Program-made: the position numbers and the translations under genes
Part shown: positions 1 to 9,254 of the stretch, in pieces
Layout: each line of letters opens with the position of its first letter
Numbering within the stretch: the stretch's first letter is position 1
From: Undibacterium_A arcticum
GTDB taxonomy: Bacteria > Pseudomonadota > Gammaproteobacteria > Burkholderiales > Burkholderiaceae_D
Assembly: GCF_042660705.1 (NCBI RefSeq)
Contig: NZ_JBHSUQ010000001.1
DNA length: 64,000 nucleotides
Strand: one strand, 5' to 3'
The notes under the pieces: model-generated
Database searches by the model: none
Told to the model about the DNA's origin: nothing
Seen by the model: only the letters and a program-made list of their open reading frames with translations

Positions 1-184
1 TCTGCGCGTTCTGATCGAGCAACCGACGAAAGACGTGTTCGCCGATCACGAGTTCTTCTTTGATCGACGCGCGCGCGTTTTTTTCGATGCCACTGCGGAT
101 TGCAAAAAAACCGGCCAACTGCACCGCCAGTATCAGGAACAGGAACAGGGCGACGATCCGGCTTTCGAGGCTACGCAAACGCAT
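1..184 (-). CDS. N-terminal part of a membrane-anchored sensor-type protein (runs off left edge)
   Basis: Only the first 61 codons are inside the window, from an ATG at 184-182 on the minus strand. The visible part has a short basic start (MRLRSLESR), a hydrophobic segment at about residues 9-28 that would be a membrane anchor, then a charged stretch (about residues 33-50) of the kind that opens a periplasmic sensor domain. An AGGAACC ribosome site (190-196 on the plus strand) overlaps the stop codon of the upstream cupredoxin-like gene, leaving 10 bases between the genes, so they should be co-transcribed. A GGDEF/EAL or histidine-kinase output domain would fit such an N terminus, but that part is not visible, so the class is a guess. 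Confidence 0.55.
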   Translation of the reverse strand, partial: MRLRSLESRIVALFLFLILAVQLAGFFAIRSGIEKNARASIKEELVIGEHVFRRLLDQNAQ

Positions 185-194
185 GGGACGGTTC

Positions 195-866
195 CTAGTA
201 GTCTGCCGCAGCGGCTTGGTGGGCCGGTTTAATGCTTGACGTCAAATTCGATTTCAGATTCAGCTTGAAATCCGCCTTGAGGTCGACATCCTTGACCAGC
301 GTGATCGCCTGGTCAGGTATCGGTGCGCCTCGCAACGACTGATAGTGCCAGGCCTTCAACGTATATTTGCCGGCTGGCACGCCATCCAGCGTCAGTTTGC
401 CGGCGGCGTCGGTCTTGCCGAAATACGGCGTATCGACTACCTGAATGTAAGCCACCATCTGGTCATGGATATTGCAGCCGACCACCACGGTGCTAGGCTT
501 GTCGAATAAAATCGGCTGCCCCGGCACGCCCGAATACAGTTTCAGTTCAAACGGTTTGGCCGGCGAGAATGAGTAGACATGATGGCGCACGGTGTCGTTG
601 TTGGGGAAAGAGATCGTGCTGCCGGTCTGGACCACGGTCACCAACGGCATGAATTTGCGCTGTCTTTGCTCGATCTGGGCACCGTGCAGCGCCTTGTGCA
701 CACTCGCATCAGCGGCCGGCTCGGCGTAGATTGCGACGTCCGGCAGCGCATTTCCGGCCGCATCGGTGACCGCTACCGTGATGATTGCAGCATTGGCGAC
801 GGAGGCGGCGAAAGCGGTCAGCCCCATACCCAGGACGGCAAGCAGGGACACAGTCATGTTGTTCAT
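195..866 (-). CDS. Cupredoxin-like periplasmic protein (methylamine-utilisation-protein type)
   Basis: Secreted protein of 223 residues. The chosen start at 866 gives a clean signal peptide (residues 1-27, ending ASVANAA); an upstream in-frame ATG at 950 would add an unlikely 28-residue leader. The pattern H95-H96, then C131, H134 and M137 (GCNIHDQM) has the His-Cys-His-Met order of a type-1 copper site, so a plastocyanin-like fold is probable. The last 70 residues (GKLTLDGVPAGKYTL) resemble a carboxypeptidase-regulatory-like beta domain. Proteins of this kind are often called methylamine utilisation protein, but no methylamine dehydrogenase genes are nearby and the name should not be read as function. 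It is followed at 10 bases by the truncated sensor gene, suggesting a copper- or redox-related signalling pair. Confidence 0.75.
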   Translation of the reverse strand: MNNMTVSLLAVLGMGLTAFAASVANAAIITVAVTDAAGNALPDVAIYAEPAADASVHKALHGAQIEQRQRKFMPLVTVVQTGSTISFPNNDTVRHHVYSFSPAKPFELKLYSGVPGQPILFDKPSTVVVGCNIHDQMVAYIQVVDTPYFGKTDAAGKLTLDGVPAGKYTLKAWHYQSLRGAPIPDQAITLVKDVDLKADFKLNLKSNLTSSIKPAHQAAAADY

Positions 867-1387
867 CGTCAGCGGTAAGGCCTCAAAATTATGCACGGGA
901 GCGTCCCCGCAGGGATCTGCGTGTCGCGATCCGATCGGTCGACACTGCACAGCATCGCCTTATAGTATCGCCATTCACAATGGATTGCCGAATAGAACTG
1001 TTGTATTCCGGAACTGAAATGACACTGTAATTTCTATTTGGCAATATTAGCGAATATTTTTGAAACCTCCACAACGCACGCCGGGCACCGCGCCAACCTA
1101 GTCTTAACCATTACTACATTACATCCCATCACCGTGCGGCCATGAATCCGGTCTGGCACGGTCTCCCCTCAAGCCAGTGGCGCGTCCGCAATCGGGCCTG
1201 GAAAGCGGAGTTTTTTCCCCACTCGTGCGCTATTTGTGATTGTCTGTACGAATACTTCGGACCAGATGTCGAATTGCCATCGAGTCCGCATATTTCCGGC
1301 CGTTATATACCTAACCGCACCTCCAGCGCAGACGGTCTGCCCGGTGACGTGAGTGCGGCATTGACCCAGCGAACGCGGAGCTATTAC
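867..1387. other. Divergent intergenic region
   Basis: About 520 bases between two divergently read genes. It should carry both promoters. Short open frames exist on both strands but have no recognisable product or ribosome site. No strong hairpin or repeat was seen. Confidence 0.5.
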
Positions 1388-3316
1388 ATGTCTTACAATT
1401 TTGTGTCGTTCATCCGTTCCGGCAGCACGATCGCTTGTGCTGCTTCCCTATTACTCGGCGGCTGCGGCGGCGGGTCGTCCAGCGTGCCGGCGCCCGTCGT
1501 GGCACCACAGCAGCCGGCGCCGACCTCCTTGTCCGGAACCGTCGCAGTCGGCGCACCAATGCTCAATGCCACCGTTACCGTCAAGGACGCCAACGGCGTG
1601 ACCCGCAGCGCCCTCGCCGGTGTCGATGGCAGCTACAGCGGCATTTCCACCGACGGACTGGCCGCGCCGTATGCGCTGCAAGCCTGCGGCGTGGTCGATG
1701 CCAACTACACGTGCTTCTATTCTGTGGTGCAGCAACCGGGCGTTGCCAACGTTACCCCGCTGACTCACGCCACGTTGGCGCTCGCACTAGGTACCGATCC
1801 GTCCGGCATGTTCGCGCCGAGCGCACCGACGGCCCCACCGAGCGCGACCGATCTTGATGCACAAAAGCTGAAGCTGGAGACCGCGCTGGCTGATGTGCTG
1901 GCCAAGGCCGGCGTGGCCGGCATCGACTTTGCCACCACACCATTCAGCGCCGACCGCACCGGCATGGACAAGGTGCTCGATTCGGTCAAGATCAGTACCG
2001 GTACCGACGGCGCCACCAGTAAATCCTTCGTGCAAATTGAAGGCATCATCGGCTCCGGCAACGTCTTTCTCGACCAGGATGTCGCAGCCGGCACGCTGAC
2101 CGCGGCCAGCGGCGCCGACGTTGACCTGAAAGGGATTTCGAGCATCTTCGTGCAAGGCATGTCGTTCGCCATTTCGGCCGCGAATGAAACCACCTGCGTC
2201 AGCCGAATGACCGCCGCGAACATTTTCGATGACAATTTTTCGCTCGACTTCGACGACAACGTGATCGTCAACAAGGCCAACGCACCGGAAATGATTTGCA
2301 AGTTTGCCGGGCTGAACAATCTGCTCGGCGGCATGGTCGCCAATCCGATCTTGCGCGATTGCGATTTCACGACTGATGCCAACCGCAAGGTCTGCAGTGT
2401 CGGCTTCAATATCGTCAACGGCGATGCCTCGTTTGATGGTGCCGAACTGGCTGTGGTGCTACGTGCCGGCGCGGCCTGGAAGCTGCTCGGCCGCGACGCG
2501 GTATACAACATCAACGTCGGCGCAGCAATCCAGCGCACCAGCCGGGTCGATCTGCCGGCCGGCGACGCCGCCAATGCCCAGACGTTCTATACCCGCGCGC
2601 TGACTTTCGATGTTACGGCCAACGACGGTGTCAGTAGCACCGGCGTGCGTGCTGCCAAAATCTACCAGCGCAATCAGGATGGTAGCGGCTGGGAAGCCAC
2701 GCCGCTGGTGACCATGACCCTGAGCGACGCATGCATCGCTCAACTCCAGCCCGGTGAAAAAGCACGTCTCTCCATCGGCGACAACTGCGGCAGCAGTTGG
2801 CTCTCGCTGGGCGACACCATCGATGGCCAGAATGCCGCCGCGATCGGCGATCATCTGATCGACAACTTCTACAAGCGCGGCCGCAAGGTGAAAGTCGAAC
2901 TGTTTCCCAACGTGGCAGCTACCGGCACGCCGGTAGTTATCATCAAGCGGGTTGAAGGCGTGCCACCGAAATACGCAGCGCTGGCCAGCTTCCCATGGAT
3001 GGAAATGGATGCCGAGGCCAAAGCGGCGTTGAGCGCCTACGACGGCGCTGCGGCGAGCTTCACGGTCAGCTGGGCCAGAAACCGTATCGTCAGCGGCAAG
3101 GATGTGTCGTTCTGCCTTGCCGGCGGCTGCCAGGGTTCCAGCCGCGGCGGCCATGAAGATATCGTCAACGGTCACACCAGCCAAGTGATTGCGATGACAA
3201 ACAAACCGGCCAACGCGGCGGCATACAAGGCCGTCAGCATCTATGGCCGCAACAGTGATCAACTTGGGGTGTCAACCAATTATGTGAGTTGCGGGGGGAT
3301 GGCGAGTTGCTGGTGA
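1388..3316 (+). CDS. Large lipoprotein of unknown function
   Basis: Predicted 642-residue lipoprotein. The start at 1388 was chosen because GGAG (1377-1380) sits 7 bases upstream and the resulting N terminus is a lipoprotein signal with lipobox LLGGC, cysteine at about residue 26, followed by a GGGSSS linker and Pro/Ala-rich spacer. An in-frame ATG at 1142 would bury this signal. The segment after the linker (SGTVAVGAPMLNATVTVKD, then DGSYSG) looks like a carboxypeptidase-regulatory-like or Ig-like beta domain found in surface-exposed lipoproteins. The remainder is low in recognisable motifs and contains several cysteine pairs. It is transcribed alone and followed by a hairpin terminator. Function unknown; a cell-surface or outer-membrane role is inferred from the lipobox. 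Confidence 0.75.
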   Translation: MSYNFVSFIRSGSTIACAASLLLGGCGGGSSSVPAPVVAPQQPAPTSLSGTVAVGAPMLNATVTVKDANGVTRSALAGVDGSYSGISTDGLAAPYALQACGVVDANYTCFYSVVQQPGVANVTPLTHATLALALGTDPSGMFAPSAPTAPPSATDLDAQKLKLETALADVLAKAGVAGIDFATTPFSADRTGMDKVLDSVKISTGTDGATSKSFVQIEGIIGSGNVFLDQDVAAGTLTAASGADVDLKGISSIFVQGMSFAISAANETTCVSRMTAANIFDDNFSLDFDDNVIVNKANAPEMICKFAGLNNLLGGMVANPILRDCDFTTDANRKVCSVGFNIVNGDASFDGAELAVVLRAGAAWKLLGRDAVYNINVGAAIQRTSRVDLPAGDAANAQTFYTRALTFDVTANDGVSSTGVRAAKIYQRNQDGSGWEATPLVTMTLSDACIAQLQPGEKARLSIGDNCGSSWLSLGDTIDGQNAAAIGDHLIDNFYKRGRKVKVELFPNVAATGTPVVIIKRVEGVPPKYAALASFPWMEMDAEAKAALSAYDGAAASFTVSWARNRIVSGKDVSFCLAGGCQGSSRGGHEDIVNGHTSQVIAMTNKPANAAAYKAVSIYGRNSDQLGVSTNYVSCGGMASCW

Positions 3317-3381
3317 CGTGGGGCACGCCGGCGCTGATTTGACGCGTGTTTTGAGACGGCGAACGGCGCTGATTTGAAAAT

Positions 3382-3410
3382 GAGAAAGCCTGGCGTGCCG
3401 GGCTTTCTCT
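3382..3410 (+). terminator. Hairpin terminator after the lipoprotein gene
   Basis: Perfect 9-bp stem (GAGAAAGCC with GGCTTTCTC, 3382-3390 and 3401-3409) and a 10-base loop, about 65 bases after the stop. The T tract is weak. The rest of 3317-3639 holds nothing recognisable. Confidence 0.6.
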
Positions 3411-3639
3411 TGTGTCCCTGCATGGTCGCAGGCTCGGCGCTGGAAGTACATCCGTATGCTGAGCACAACGAACGACCGATTGTGGAGCGAAGGCGCAAAC
3501 AGAAATCGCGAAGCTCCTGTTGCCCGGGGCAAGCGGCATGATTCTCGCGCTTATGCGGACAACATTTCACATATTGCCGACTTAGCTGGCTGAACGTTAC
3601 ACCGTCTGACGGCATGAAGCTGCGCCGAACTGCACCGAC

Positions 3640-5013
3640 CTACAGCGACTCCTGGCGACGTTGCCATTGCAGACTCAGGTCCTGAGCTTGTGCGATCTCG
3701 CCCGCAGTCATGCTGCGCTCGATGAGATTCCTGCTGTTGGCGGCCGCCGCATCGCCATGGATTGCCGCCAGATTGATCCACAGATAGGACAACACCTTGT
3801 CCCGTGGTACGCCTTGGCCGCTGCAATACATGCAGCCGAGGTTGTACTGTGCCAACGCATGACCTTGTTCGGCGGCCGTCCGATAACAGTGCACGGCACG
3901 CGGTAAATCCTGTGCAATACCTTGTCCATTCGCATACATCACGCCCAGATTGTTCTGCGCACCAAGGTCGCCCTGTTCCGCCGCCCGTCGGTACCAGAGC
4001 AGCGCCCGCGCCTCATCTCGGGGCACGCCGTGGCCATTCGCATAGATCACACCCAAATTGAATTGCGCGCTCGGCATGCCCTGCCCGGCTGCGCGCCGAT
4101 ACCACAGCAAGGCCTGCCGGATATCCTGACCGACGCCGAGCCCGGTCGCGTACATCACGGCCAGATTGAACTGCGCGTTTTGAATGCCCTGCTCCGCCGC
4201 CAGCCGATACCAGGCCACCGCCTGACTGTGGTCCTGCGACACGCCTTGACCGTTGCTATACATGATGCCGAGATTGAACTGGGCATCGGCATCGCGATGC
4301 TCCGCTGCCTTGCGGAACCAGACTGCGGCCTGCCGCTCTTCCTGCGCCAGCCCGTGCCCATTGGCATAGGCCATCCCGATGTGGCATTGCGCTACCGCAC
4401 CACCCTGTCCGGCTGCGATGAAGAACCAGGCCACGGCCTGCTCATAGCTCTGCGCGACGCCTTGGCCTTTTTCATACATCATGCCCATCTTCGTCTGGGC
4501 ATTGATTTCACCCTGCACCGCCGCGCGCCGATACCAGCTGAGCGCCAACGTATAGTTACGGGCCACGCCGACGCCGTCGAAATAGGCGTCTCCGATCCGA
4601 CTCTGCGCGGCTGCCACGCCCTGTTCGGCAGCGCGGCGCAACCAGTTGACTGCCAGCACATCGTCCTGCTCGACGCCTCGTCCATTGCGGTACATCAGGG
4701 CCAGGTTCTGCTGAGCCGACGCGTCGCCTTGTTCAGCCGCCTTCTGAAACAATTGCGCCGCCTTGCGATCATCCTTGGTGATGCCGCATCCGTTGTAATA
4801 CATCACGCCGAGATGGTTCTGCGCATATACCAGCCGCTGCTGTGCGGCCTTACGAAACCAGCGCACGGCCTGCGCATCGTCGCGCACCACGCCCTGCCCC
4901 TTCTTGTACATCAGACCCAGATTGAACTGCGCGTAGGCGTTGCCCTGCTCAGCGGCTGTGCGAAACCAGACGCTGGTTTGAAATTCCTTTTCGGCAGTAT
5001 CTCGATCGGCCAT
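3640..5013 (-). CDS. SEL1-repeat (TPR-like) protein
   Basis: 457 residues built almost entirely of tandem 36-residue SEL1-like repeats. I count 11 copies of the diagnostic turn (NGxGV/KGQGV type) and matching AAEQG/AxAQxNLGxMY signatures. No signal peptide or membrane segment is visible, so a cytoplasmic scaffold is likely. SEL1 proteins generally mediate protein-protein contacts in signalling or envelope stress; the partner cannot be inferred here. The repeats make the DNA repetitive, which explains the long open frame on the opposite strand. The start at 5013 has only a weak G-rich ribosome site; no better ATG was found. The last 40 residues diverge from the repeat and form a charged, probably helical cap. 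Confidence 0.85.
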   Translation of the reverse strand: MADRDTAEKEFQTSVWFRTAAEQGNAYAQFNLGLMYKKGQGVVRDDAQAVRWFRKAAQQRLVYAQNHLGVMYYNGCGITKDDRKAAQLFQKAAEQGDASAQQNLALMYRNGRGVEQDDVLAVNWLRRAAEQGVAAAQSRIGDAYFDGVGVARNYTLALSWYRRAAVQGEINAQTKMGMMYEKGQGVAQSYEQAVAWFFIAAGQGGAVAQCHIGMAYANGHGLAQEERQAAVWFRKAAEHRDADAQFNLGIMYSNGQGVSQDHSQAVAWYRLAAEQGIQNAQFNLAVMYATGLGVGQDIRQALLWYRRAAGQGMPSAQFNLGVIYANGHGVPRDEARALLWYRRAAEQGDLGAQNNLGVMYANGQGIAQDLPRAVHCYRTAAEQGHALAQYNLGCMYCSGQGVPRDKVLSYLWINLAAIHGDAAAANSRNLIERSMTAGEIAQAQDLSLQWQRRQESL

Positions 5014-5425
5014 GATGCCCCGCTACTCTGCTTCGGCACCGCAACAACGTTGCACACCTTCCGTCGCAGATCTATGAAAGCGAAGATCCTGCTTACCCAA
5101 GCATTCACCACGCTACTAAAAATTCTAGGATGCGTGGCTGGCAGGTCGTTTGCGCCAACGCAAGCGCCGACGCCAACGCCAACCAGCGTGTGACGACCAT
5201 CAGGGAATGGACATAAAAAAGCCCACGTTCATATTGAAACGTGGGCGAACCCATATCGGGATGGGAGGGAGGGCAATAAAGCCACCTTCAATGTATCGCC
5301 GCAGCGACGCGGATTCTTCACTTTTTACAATTACTTACGCGAAATACAATCCGCAACGACAGCGGGCGCAAATTTGTGCCGACTCGTTTGGGTTCTCCCG
5401 GTTGTGGCTTATGGTGCCGACGCGC
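5014..5425. other. Intergenic region, convergent side of methyltransferase gene
   Basis: About 410 bases. Apart from the terminator at 5215-5246 I see nothing gene-like. It presumably includes the promoter of the SEL1 gene. Confidence 0.4.
5215..5246 (-). terminator. Rho-independent terminator (minus strand)
   Basis: Stem GCCCACGTT (5221-5229) with AACGTGGGC (5238-5246), followed on the minus strand by six T (plus-strand AAAAAA at 5215-5220). It lies 180 bases after the stop of the methyltransferase gene and probably ends its transcript. Confidence 0.75.
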
Positions 5426-6313
5426 TCACAGCGACGTGAAGAAGCGATCGCGCATTTCAGTCAGCCCGAGCGTGTCCAGCACTTCATGCAGCCGTTCGGC
5501 CGGACGCTGGCGCGGCAAATTCTTGTAACTGGCGATGATCAGCTCGTTTTTCATTGAATGTTCCCAGCCGACCAGTTCGGTCACATTGACCTGATAACCG
5601 TGCGCCTCCAGTTGCAGACAGCGCAGCACATTGGTGACTTGGCTGCCGAATTCGCGCGTATGCAGCGGGTGGCGCCAGATTTCGGTCAGCGAATTGCGCA
5701 CCAGCGATTGCGCCTTGTTCTTTTTCAGCACCGACGCCACTTCAGCCTGGCAGCAAGGCACCAGCACCATGAATTGCGCCTGCTTTTTCAGCGCGAAATG
5801 AATCGCATCGTCGGTCGCGGTGTTGCAGGCGTGCAGTGCCGTGACGATGTCGACCTTGGCCGGCAGTTGCGTCGATTCGATCGATTCCGCCACCGACAGG
5901 TTCAAAAAGGTCATGCCGGGGAAGTTCAGCCGCGCTGCCAGTTCGCGCGATTTCGTTACTAGCTCGTCGCGGGTTTCAATCCCATAGATACGCGAGCCGT
6001 CATTGCGCGTCTTGAAAAACAGGTCGTACAGGATGAAGCCCAGATACGACTTGCCGGCGCCATGATCGACCAGTTGAATGTCGGCGTGCTGCTGCTGGAT
6101 TTCTTTCAGCAATGGCTCGATGAACTGATACAGGTGATTGACCTGTTTCAGCTTGCGCCGACTATCCTGATTCAGCTTGCCATCGCGCGTCAGGATATGC
6201 AGTTCCTTGAGCAACTCGATCGACTGGCCGGGCTTGATGTCGTGCTTTGCTTCGTGTTTCGCTTCCATGGTATTGGCTTGTATCACTTTCATACGTTGAC
6301 TGTTTCCGCCCAT
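5426..6313 (-). CDS. SAM-dependent methyltransferase, METTL25/RRNAD-like family
   Basis: 295 residues from the first ATG (6313); an alternative start at 6292 (MKVIQ) is possible, and neither has a strong ribosome site. The glycine-rich SAM motif I is DHGAGKSYLGF at about residues 83-93, followed by the acidic motif II (YGIETRDEL, about 110-118). HACNTATDDA (161-170) and VPCCQ (185-189) are the characteristic motifs of the Methyltransf_32 group of putative RNA or protein methylases. The substrate is unknown. The gene stands alone on the minus strand with its own terminator. The fold assignment is strong; any substrate statement would be speculation. Confidence 0.8.
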   Translation of the reverse strand: MGGNSQRMKVIQANTMEAKHEAKHDIKPGQSIELLKELHILTRDGKLNQDSRRKLKQVNHLYQFIEPLLKEIQQQHADIQLVDHGAGKSYLGFILYDLFFKTRNDGSRIYGIETRDELVTKSRELAARLNFPGMTFLNLSVAESIESTQLPAKVDIVTALHACNTATDDAIHFALKKQAQFMVLVPCCQAEVASVLKKNKAQSLVRNSLTEIWRHPLHTREFGSQVTNVLRCLQLEAHGYQVNVTELVGWEHSMKNELIIASYKNLPRQRPAERLHEVLDTLGLTEMRDRFFTSL

Positions 6314-6677
6314 GCACTAAGTTACTGGATGGCACGGTTTTAACCGGCGACGTGTGTGCCCGGCAATCTGTACTGTTTTCACAGGGTTCATTTCATGGGA
6401 GGACGGCAATTTCTTGACTGCCCGCAATACTAAATTAAGCACAAAGTAAATGCGTTTTATCAAGCAATAGCGAGAAACTGTTGCAGGCCTTCGCTTTATT
6501 GCACAAACGCAAATTCGGCTCAAAAAAAGCAACGTTTCGCAACACTTTGCCGTGAATAGGGTTTGAAAATTCCGGAGCTTCCTATAGGATTTAATTGCAG
6601 CAAGAGTCCGCCCAACATTTCTGAAATTGGCCGGTGCAACGCACACGAGCAGTCACCGGCGCAACGACGGAGGTTAT
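6314..6677. other. Divergent intergenic region
   Basis: About 360 bases between the methyltransferase and an unknown gene. AT-richer than its surroundings; no convincing gene, hairpin or repeat seen. Presumably holds two divergent promoters. Confidence 0.4.
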
Positions 6678-7094
6678 ATGTCAGCGTTAATCGAATCACA
6701 CGATGTAGTTTCTCATGCAAATCCTGGATCGCTCGCAGTAGAAATCCGCGAAGGCGACTGGATTGCCTATCATCGCCACATCGACCAAGCGCCATCCGAA
6801 CGAGATTTGATTCATCGTTTCGGCGGCGTCATCGAGTATCACCGCGCCTGCGCGATGGCCTATCTCGGCAGACGCGCCCAGCATCGAGGCGGCGTCTGTA
6901 GTCGCACCCATCCGCGCATCCTGACACCACAGTTCGTGGCCGATTTGGAAGCAACCAACAAGTACCACCGTTACATCCGCTACCCATGGCTGGAAACATT
7001 GTTGAATCTGCTGACCGAGATAGAGCGGATTCAGGATGAAATCAGCAGCGGCGGCAGCAGTAACGTGATCTCGCTGATCCCAACCATAAAATAA
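6678..7094 (+). CDS. Hypothetical protein, 138 residues
   Basis: Start at 6678 chosen because an excellent GGAGG lies 5 bases upstream; an upstream in-frame ATG at 6627 lacks this. The product has no signal peptide or long hydrophobic segment. It carries many His, Arg and aromatic residues in its middle (HRFGGVIEYHRACAMAYLG, about residues 45-65) and a probable amphipathic helix near the C terminus (LETLLNLLTEIERIQDE). I do not recognise the family. Normal codon use and a good ribosome site argue it is expressed. It is followed by a hairpin shared with the tRNA gene downstream. Confidence 0.65.
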   Translation: MSALIESHDVVSHANPGSLAVEIREGDWIAYHRHIDQAPSERDLIHRFGGVIEYHRACAMAYLGRRAQHRGGVCSRTHPRILTPQFVADLEATNKYHRYIRYPWLETLLNLLTEIERIQDEISSGGSSNVISLIPTIK

Positions 7095-7142
7095 TCTACG
7101 GCGTGGACTGCATCTGCAAGTGGAATGTTATCCGGAAACGAC

Positions 7143-7170
7143 AAGGGCCCGCAAAATGCGAGCCCTTTAT
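7143..7170. terminator. Bidirectional hairpin terminator between unknown gene and tRNA-fMet
   Basis: Ten-bp stem with one C-A mismatch (7143-7152 with 7158-7167) and an AAAAT loop, followed on the plus strand by TTTATTT. It can end the plus-strand gene at 7094 and, less strongly, the minus-strand tRNA transcript. Confidence 0.65.
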
Positions 7171-7171
7171 T

Positions 7172-7248
7172 TGGTTGCGGGGACAGGATTTGAACCTGTG
7201 ACCTTCGGGTTATGAGCCCGACGAGCTGCCAGACTGCTCCACCCCGCG
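7172..7248 (-). tRNA. Initiator tRNA-fMet (anticodon CAT)
   Basis: 77 nt including an encoded 3' CCA. All four arms fold: acceptor CGCGGGG/CCCCGCA, D arm GAGC/GCTC, anticodon stem TCGGG/CCCGA with loop CTCATAA, T arm ACAGG/CCTGT with TTCAAAT. Two features mark it as the initiator rather than elongator tRNA: position 1 is C opposite A72 (unpaired), and the anticodon stem ends in three consecutive G-C pairs. It is read alone on the minus strand. Confidence 0.97.
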
Positions 7249-7667
7249 TCTGAGGCCCAGACTGTAACACAAAGCACAGTGCGCCCAAAGGTAAATATCA
7301 TTTATTCGACATTTTGATGGTCGGCACGTGCCGCACAGGCAAGCAGATTTCCACTTTTTCCTCAGGTGATTTCGGGGCGCGCCAATAAAAAAGCCCGCGA
7401 AACCGTGAGGTCGCGGGCAAGATCCAAACCCAAGGATGAGTTGGAGGAGACAGGTTCATTGTAGTGCGCTCCTACCTGCCTCGATGGTTATTTACAAACA
7501 TTTACAGCGGCATGCAGATGGATACAGTATCGGTACAATCGACCGGCTTAGCTTGCTGGTAACGATGCGCACGCCGTGACCGCACCGGCCGCACGCCGCC
7601 GCGCATTATTTGGGATACACGGCATGGGTTCACGCGCGTCGATTCAGCACACCTCCAAGCCAAGCCA
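7249..7667. other. Intergenic region between tRNA and uspA-like gene
   Basis: About 420 bases. It contains the minus-strand terminator at 7387-7418 and presumably the tRNA promoter. I see no gene. Confidence 0.4.
7387..7418 (-). terminator. Rho-independent terminator (minus strand)
   Basis: Perfect 8-bp GC-rich stem GCCCGCGA (7393-7400) with TCGCGGGC (7411-7418), followed on the minus strand by six T. Likely ends the UspA-family transcript although it sits about 250 bases after that stop. Confidence 0.75.
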
Positions 7668-8111
7668 TCAGGCTGCTTCATGCGTCTCGGTGGCCACCAA
7701 TATACTGCACTTGACTCGATCGGCCAGGACCGCCTCGATCGAACCGTGCCACCAGCGCTTGGCCCAAGGCTTGTGGCGCGGATGGCCGACAATCACCAGG
7801 TCAATTCCGAGCTGGTCGACCAAGGTGCCGATTGCCTCCAGCGGTTCCCCGACTTGCAGGTGATCGACTACCTTCAGGCCGGCCTCGGTCATCAGAGCGT
7901 GACCGGCCGCGAGTTCCTGCTGCATTCTGTCTTCTTCTGCGGTCAGCGCCACTTCTGTCAGAAAGGCACCGGCCATCAAATAGGAAGTCAGATGGGCAAC
8001 CGCCAGCAAATGTATTTCGGCATCTGGACCCGGTGCAAGACTGATGCACTCATGCAAGGCCGACCGGCTCTCCGGCGTGCCGCTATAGGCGACCAGAATC
8101 TTGCGGTACAT
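7668..8111 (-). CDS. Universal stress protein, UspA family
   Basis: 147 residues, the usual length of a single-domain Usp. It begins MYRKILVAYSGT, the classic first strand and loop of the fold, and near the C terminus has VIVGHPRH...HGSIEAVL, close to the nucleotide-binding pattern G-2x-G-9x-G-S/T, but the second glycine is replaced by His. ATP binding is therefore less certain. A strong GGAGG site lies 5 bases before the ATG at 8111. UspA proteins respond to growth arrest, redox or oxygen stress. It stands alone with its own terminator. The family is secure; the stimulus is unknown. Confidence 0.9.
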   Translation of the reverse strand: MYRKILVAYSGTPESRSALHECISLAPGPDAEIHLLAVAHLTSYLMAGAFLTEVALTAEEDRMQQELAAGHALMTEAGLKVVDHLQVGEPLEAIGTLVDQLGIDLVIVGHPRHKPWAKRWWHGSIEAVLADRVKCSILVATETHEAA

Positions 8112-8615
8112 ATCACCTCCTGATTGTTTGCATCAAGCAGCCAGACTCGTGTTTCACCTGGCACGCGATGACCATTCCGAACCTTGTTCTTTACCCGTTG
8201 CCATCAACAGAGCGCATATTACGCCGCGTATTCCAGCCGCTGAACAAATGAATACGCTGTTTGGCACGCTCGAGAATGGCTTATTTCAATCATAGAACAA
8301 GAAGTTCCCGGCGTCAGTGCCGGAATGCGCGGTACGGCCGAATTGAGTCGGCGCGCGGACGCGGCAATTCAGCCGTGCAGAGGAAAAAGGTGGAACAGCC
8401 TTGGTGTGATTGCCAATGCAATCCTCCCGCATACCCGTGATGGATGGCGGGGTGGCCGGTAGCGATGTCCGCCTTCAGTGAGCCGGACCGAATTGTATTT
8501 CAGCCAGACAAGATGAGTGTCACGCCAGCAAACTAGCCCCAGCGCGAATCGACAAGCGGACGCGCGCCGACAGCCAGCGACACGCCAGCGCTGCAGCCTG
8601 CAACAGCCGTCTCGC
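8112..8615. other. Intergenic region
   Basis: About 500 bases with no recognisable gene. It includes an imperfect inverted repeat around 8330-8380 (GTACGGCCGAATTG with CAATTCAGCCGTGC), which may be structural or regulatory. A promoter for the uspA-like gene is expected near 8120-8200. Confidence 0.4.
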
Positions 8616-8933
8616 TCAGGCGTGCGACTGTTGCTGTGCCGATGCCGCAGGTTTCGGCTTGAATTGCTTGTCGCTCATACGGAACTTGCCGCGGCGGTCG
8701 CCCATCAATTCGCGCAGTTCCTTGATGCTCAGATCGCTCACTTCCTGCATCCGGATCAGGATTGATGCCCCGACCGAAAGTTTGCCATGCCGTATCTTGC
8801 TGATGACGGGTGGCGCAACCTCCAGTGCACGCGACAGCGCAGCGTCATTCTTGAGATTGAGCTTCTTGATCAAGGATTCCAGCAAATGGCTGGGATCGTA
8901 ATCGACATGATGAATATTTGCATCGCCGGTCAT
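8616..8933 (-). CDS. Small helix-turn-helix (XRE-like) protein
   Basis: 105 residues with an excellent GGAGGG ribosome site before the ATG at 8933. The central part (LLESLIKKLNLKNDAALSR, then VAPPVISKIRHGKLSVGASI) has the helix spacing of a Cro/C1-type HTH: an A-L-S-R-A-L turn helix, then a recognition-like helix with IS-KIRHGK. The C terminus is basic and Gln/Ala-rich. It could be a DNA-binding regulator, but no operon partner is visible. Single-gene transcript on the minus strand. I am confident of the HTH-like architecture, not of targets. Confidence 0.7.
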   Translation of the reverse strand: MTGDANIHHVDYDPSHLLESLIKKLNLKNDAALSRALEVAPPVISKIRHGKLSVGASILIRMQEVSDLSIKELRELMGDRRGKFRMSDKQFKPKPAASAQQQSHA

Positions 8934-9254
8934 TGTGCCCTCCTGTTATTAATTACAGTGATCAATGGTATTCTCCGCGGGCGCATCGATATCATTTTGA
9001 TAATTCTCAATGTTTATTGGCTTTCGTCACATTCTTGTCAAATTGCTCTGGCGTTGGCATTCAGGAGAATGTCGGACTTATGAGCATCGGCCGGCAAGTC
9101 TCTGAACGGTACAGCGTCACCGGCTTTTTAGTCAACAGCGAGCTGTTGAGGCTTCAAATCCGGGGCAATCGGTCCGGCTTCAACACATTTTTCGGTTCGA
9201 GTCGGTACGTCCGACAGACTCCTGGCGAAAAACGGCAACAGGTAAGGCAGCGCT
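8934..9254. other. Intergenic region
   Basis: About 320 bases after the TAXI-protein stop and upstream of the HTH gene; AT-richer near 8940-9060 as expected for a promoter. No gene, strong hairpin or repeat recognised. Confidence 0.4.

Noticed and set aside
3922..5193. 423-codon frame opposite the SEL1 gene
   Set aside because: Repeats in the frame mirror the SEL1 repeats of the real gene; no ribosome site.
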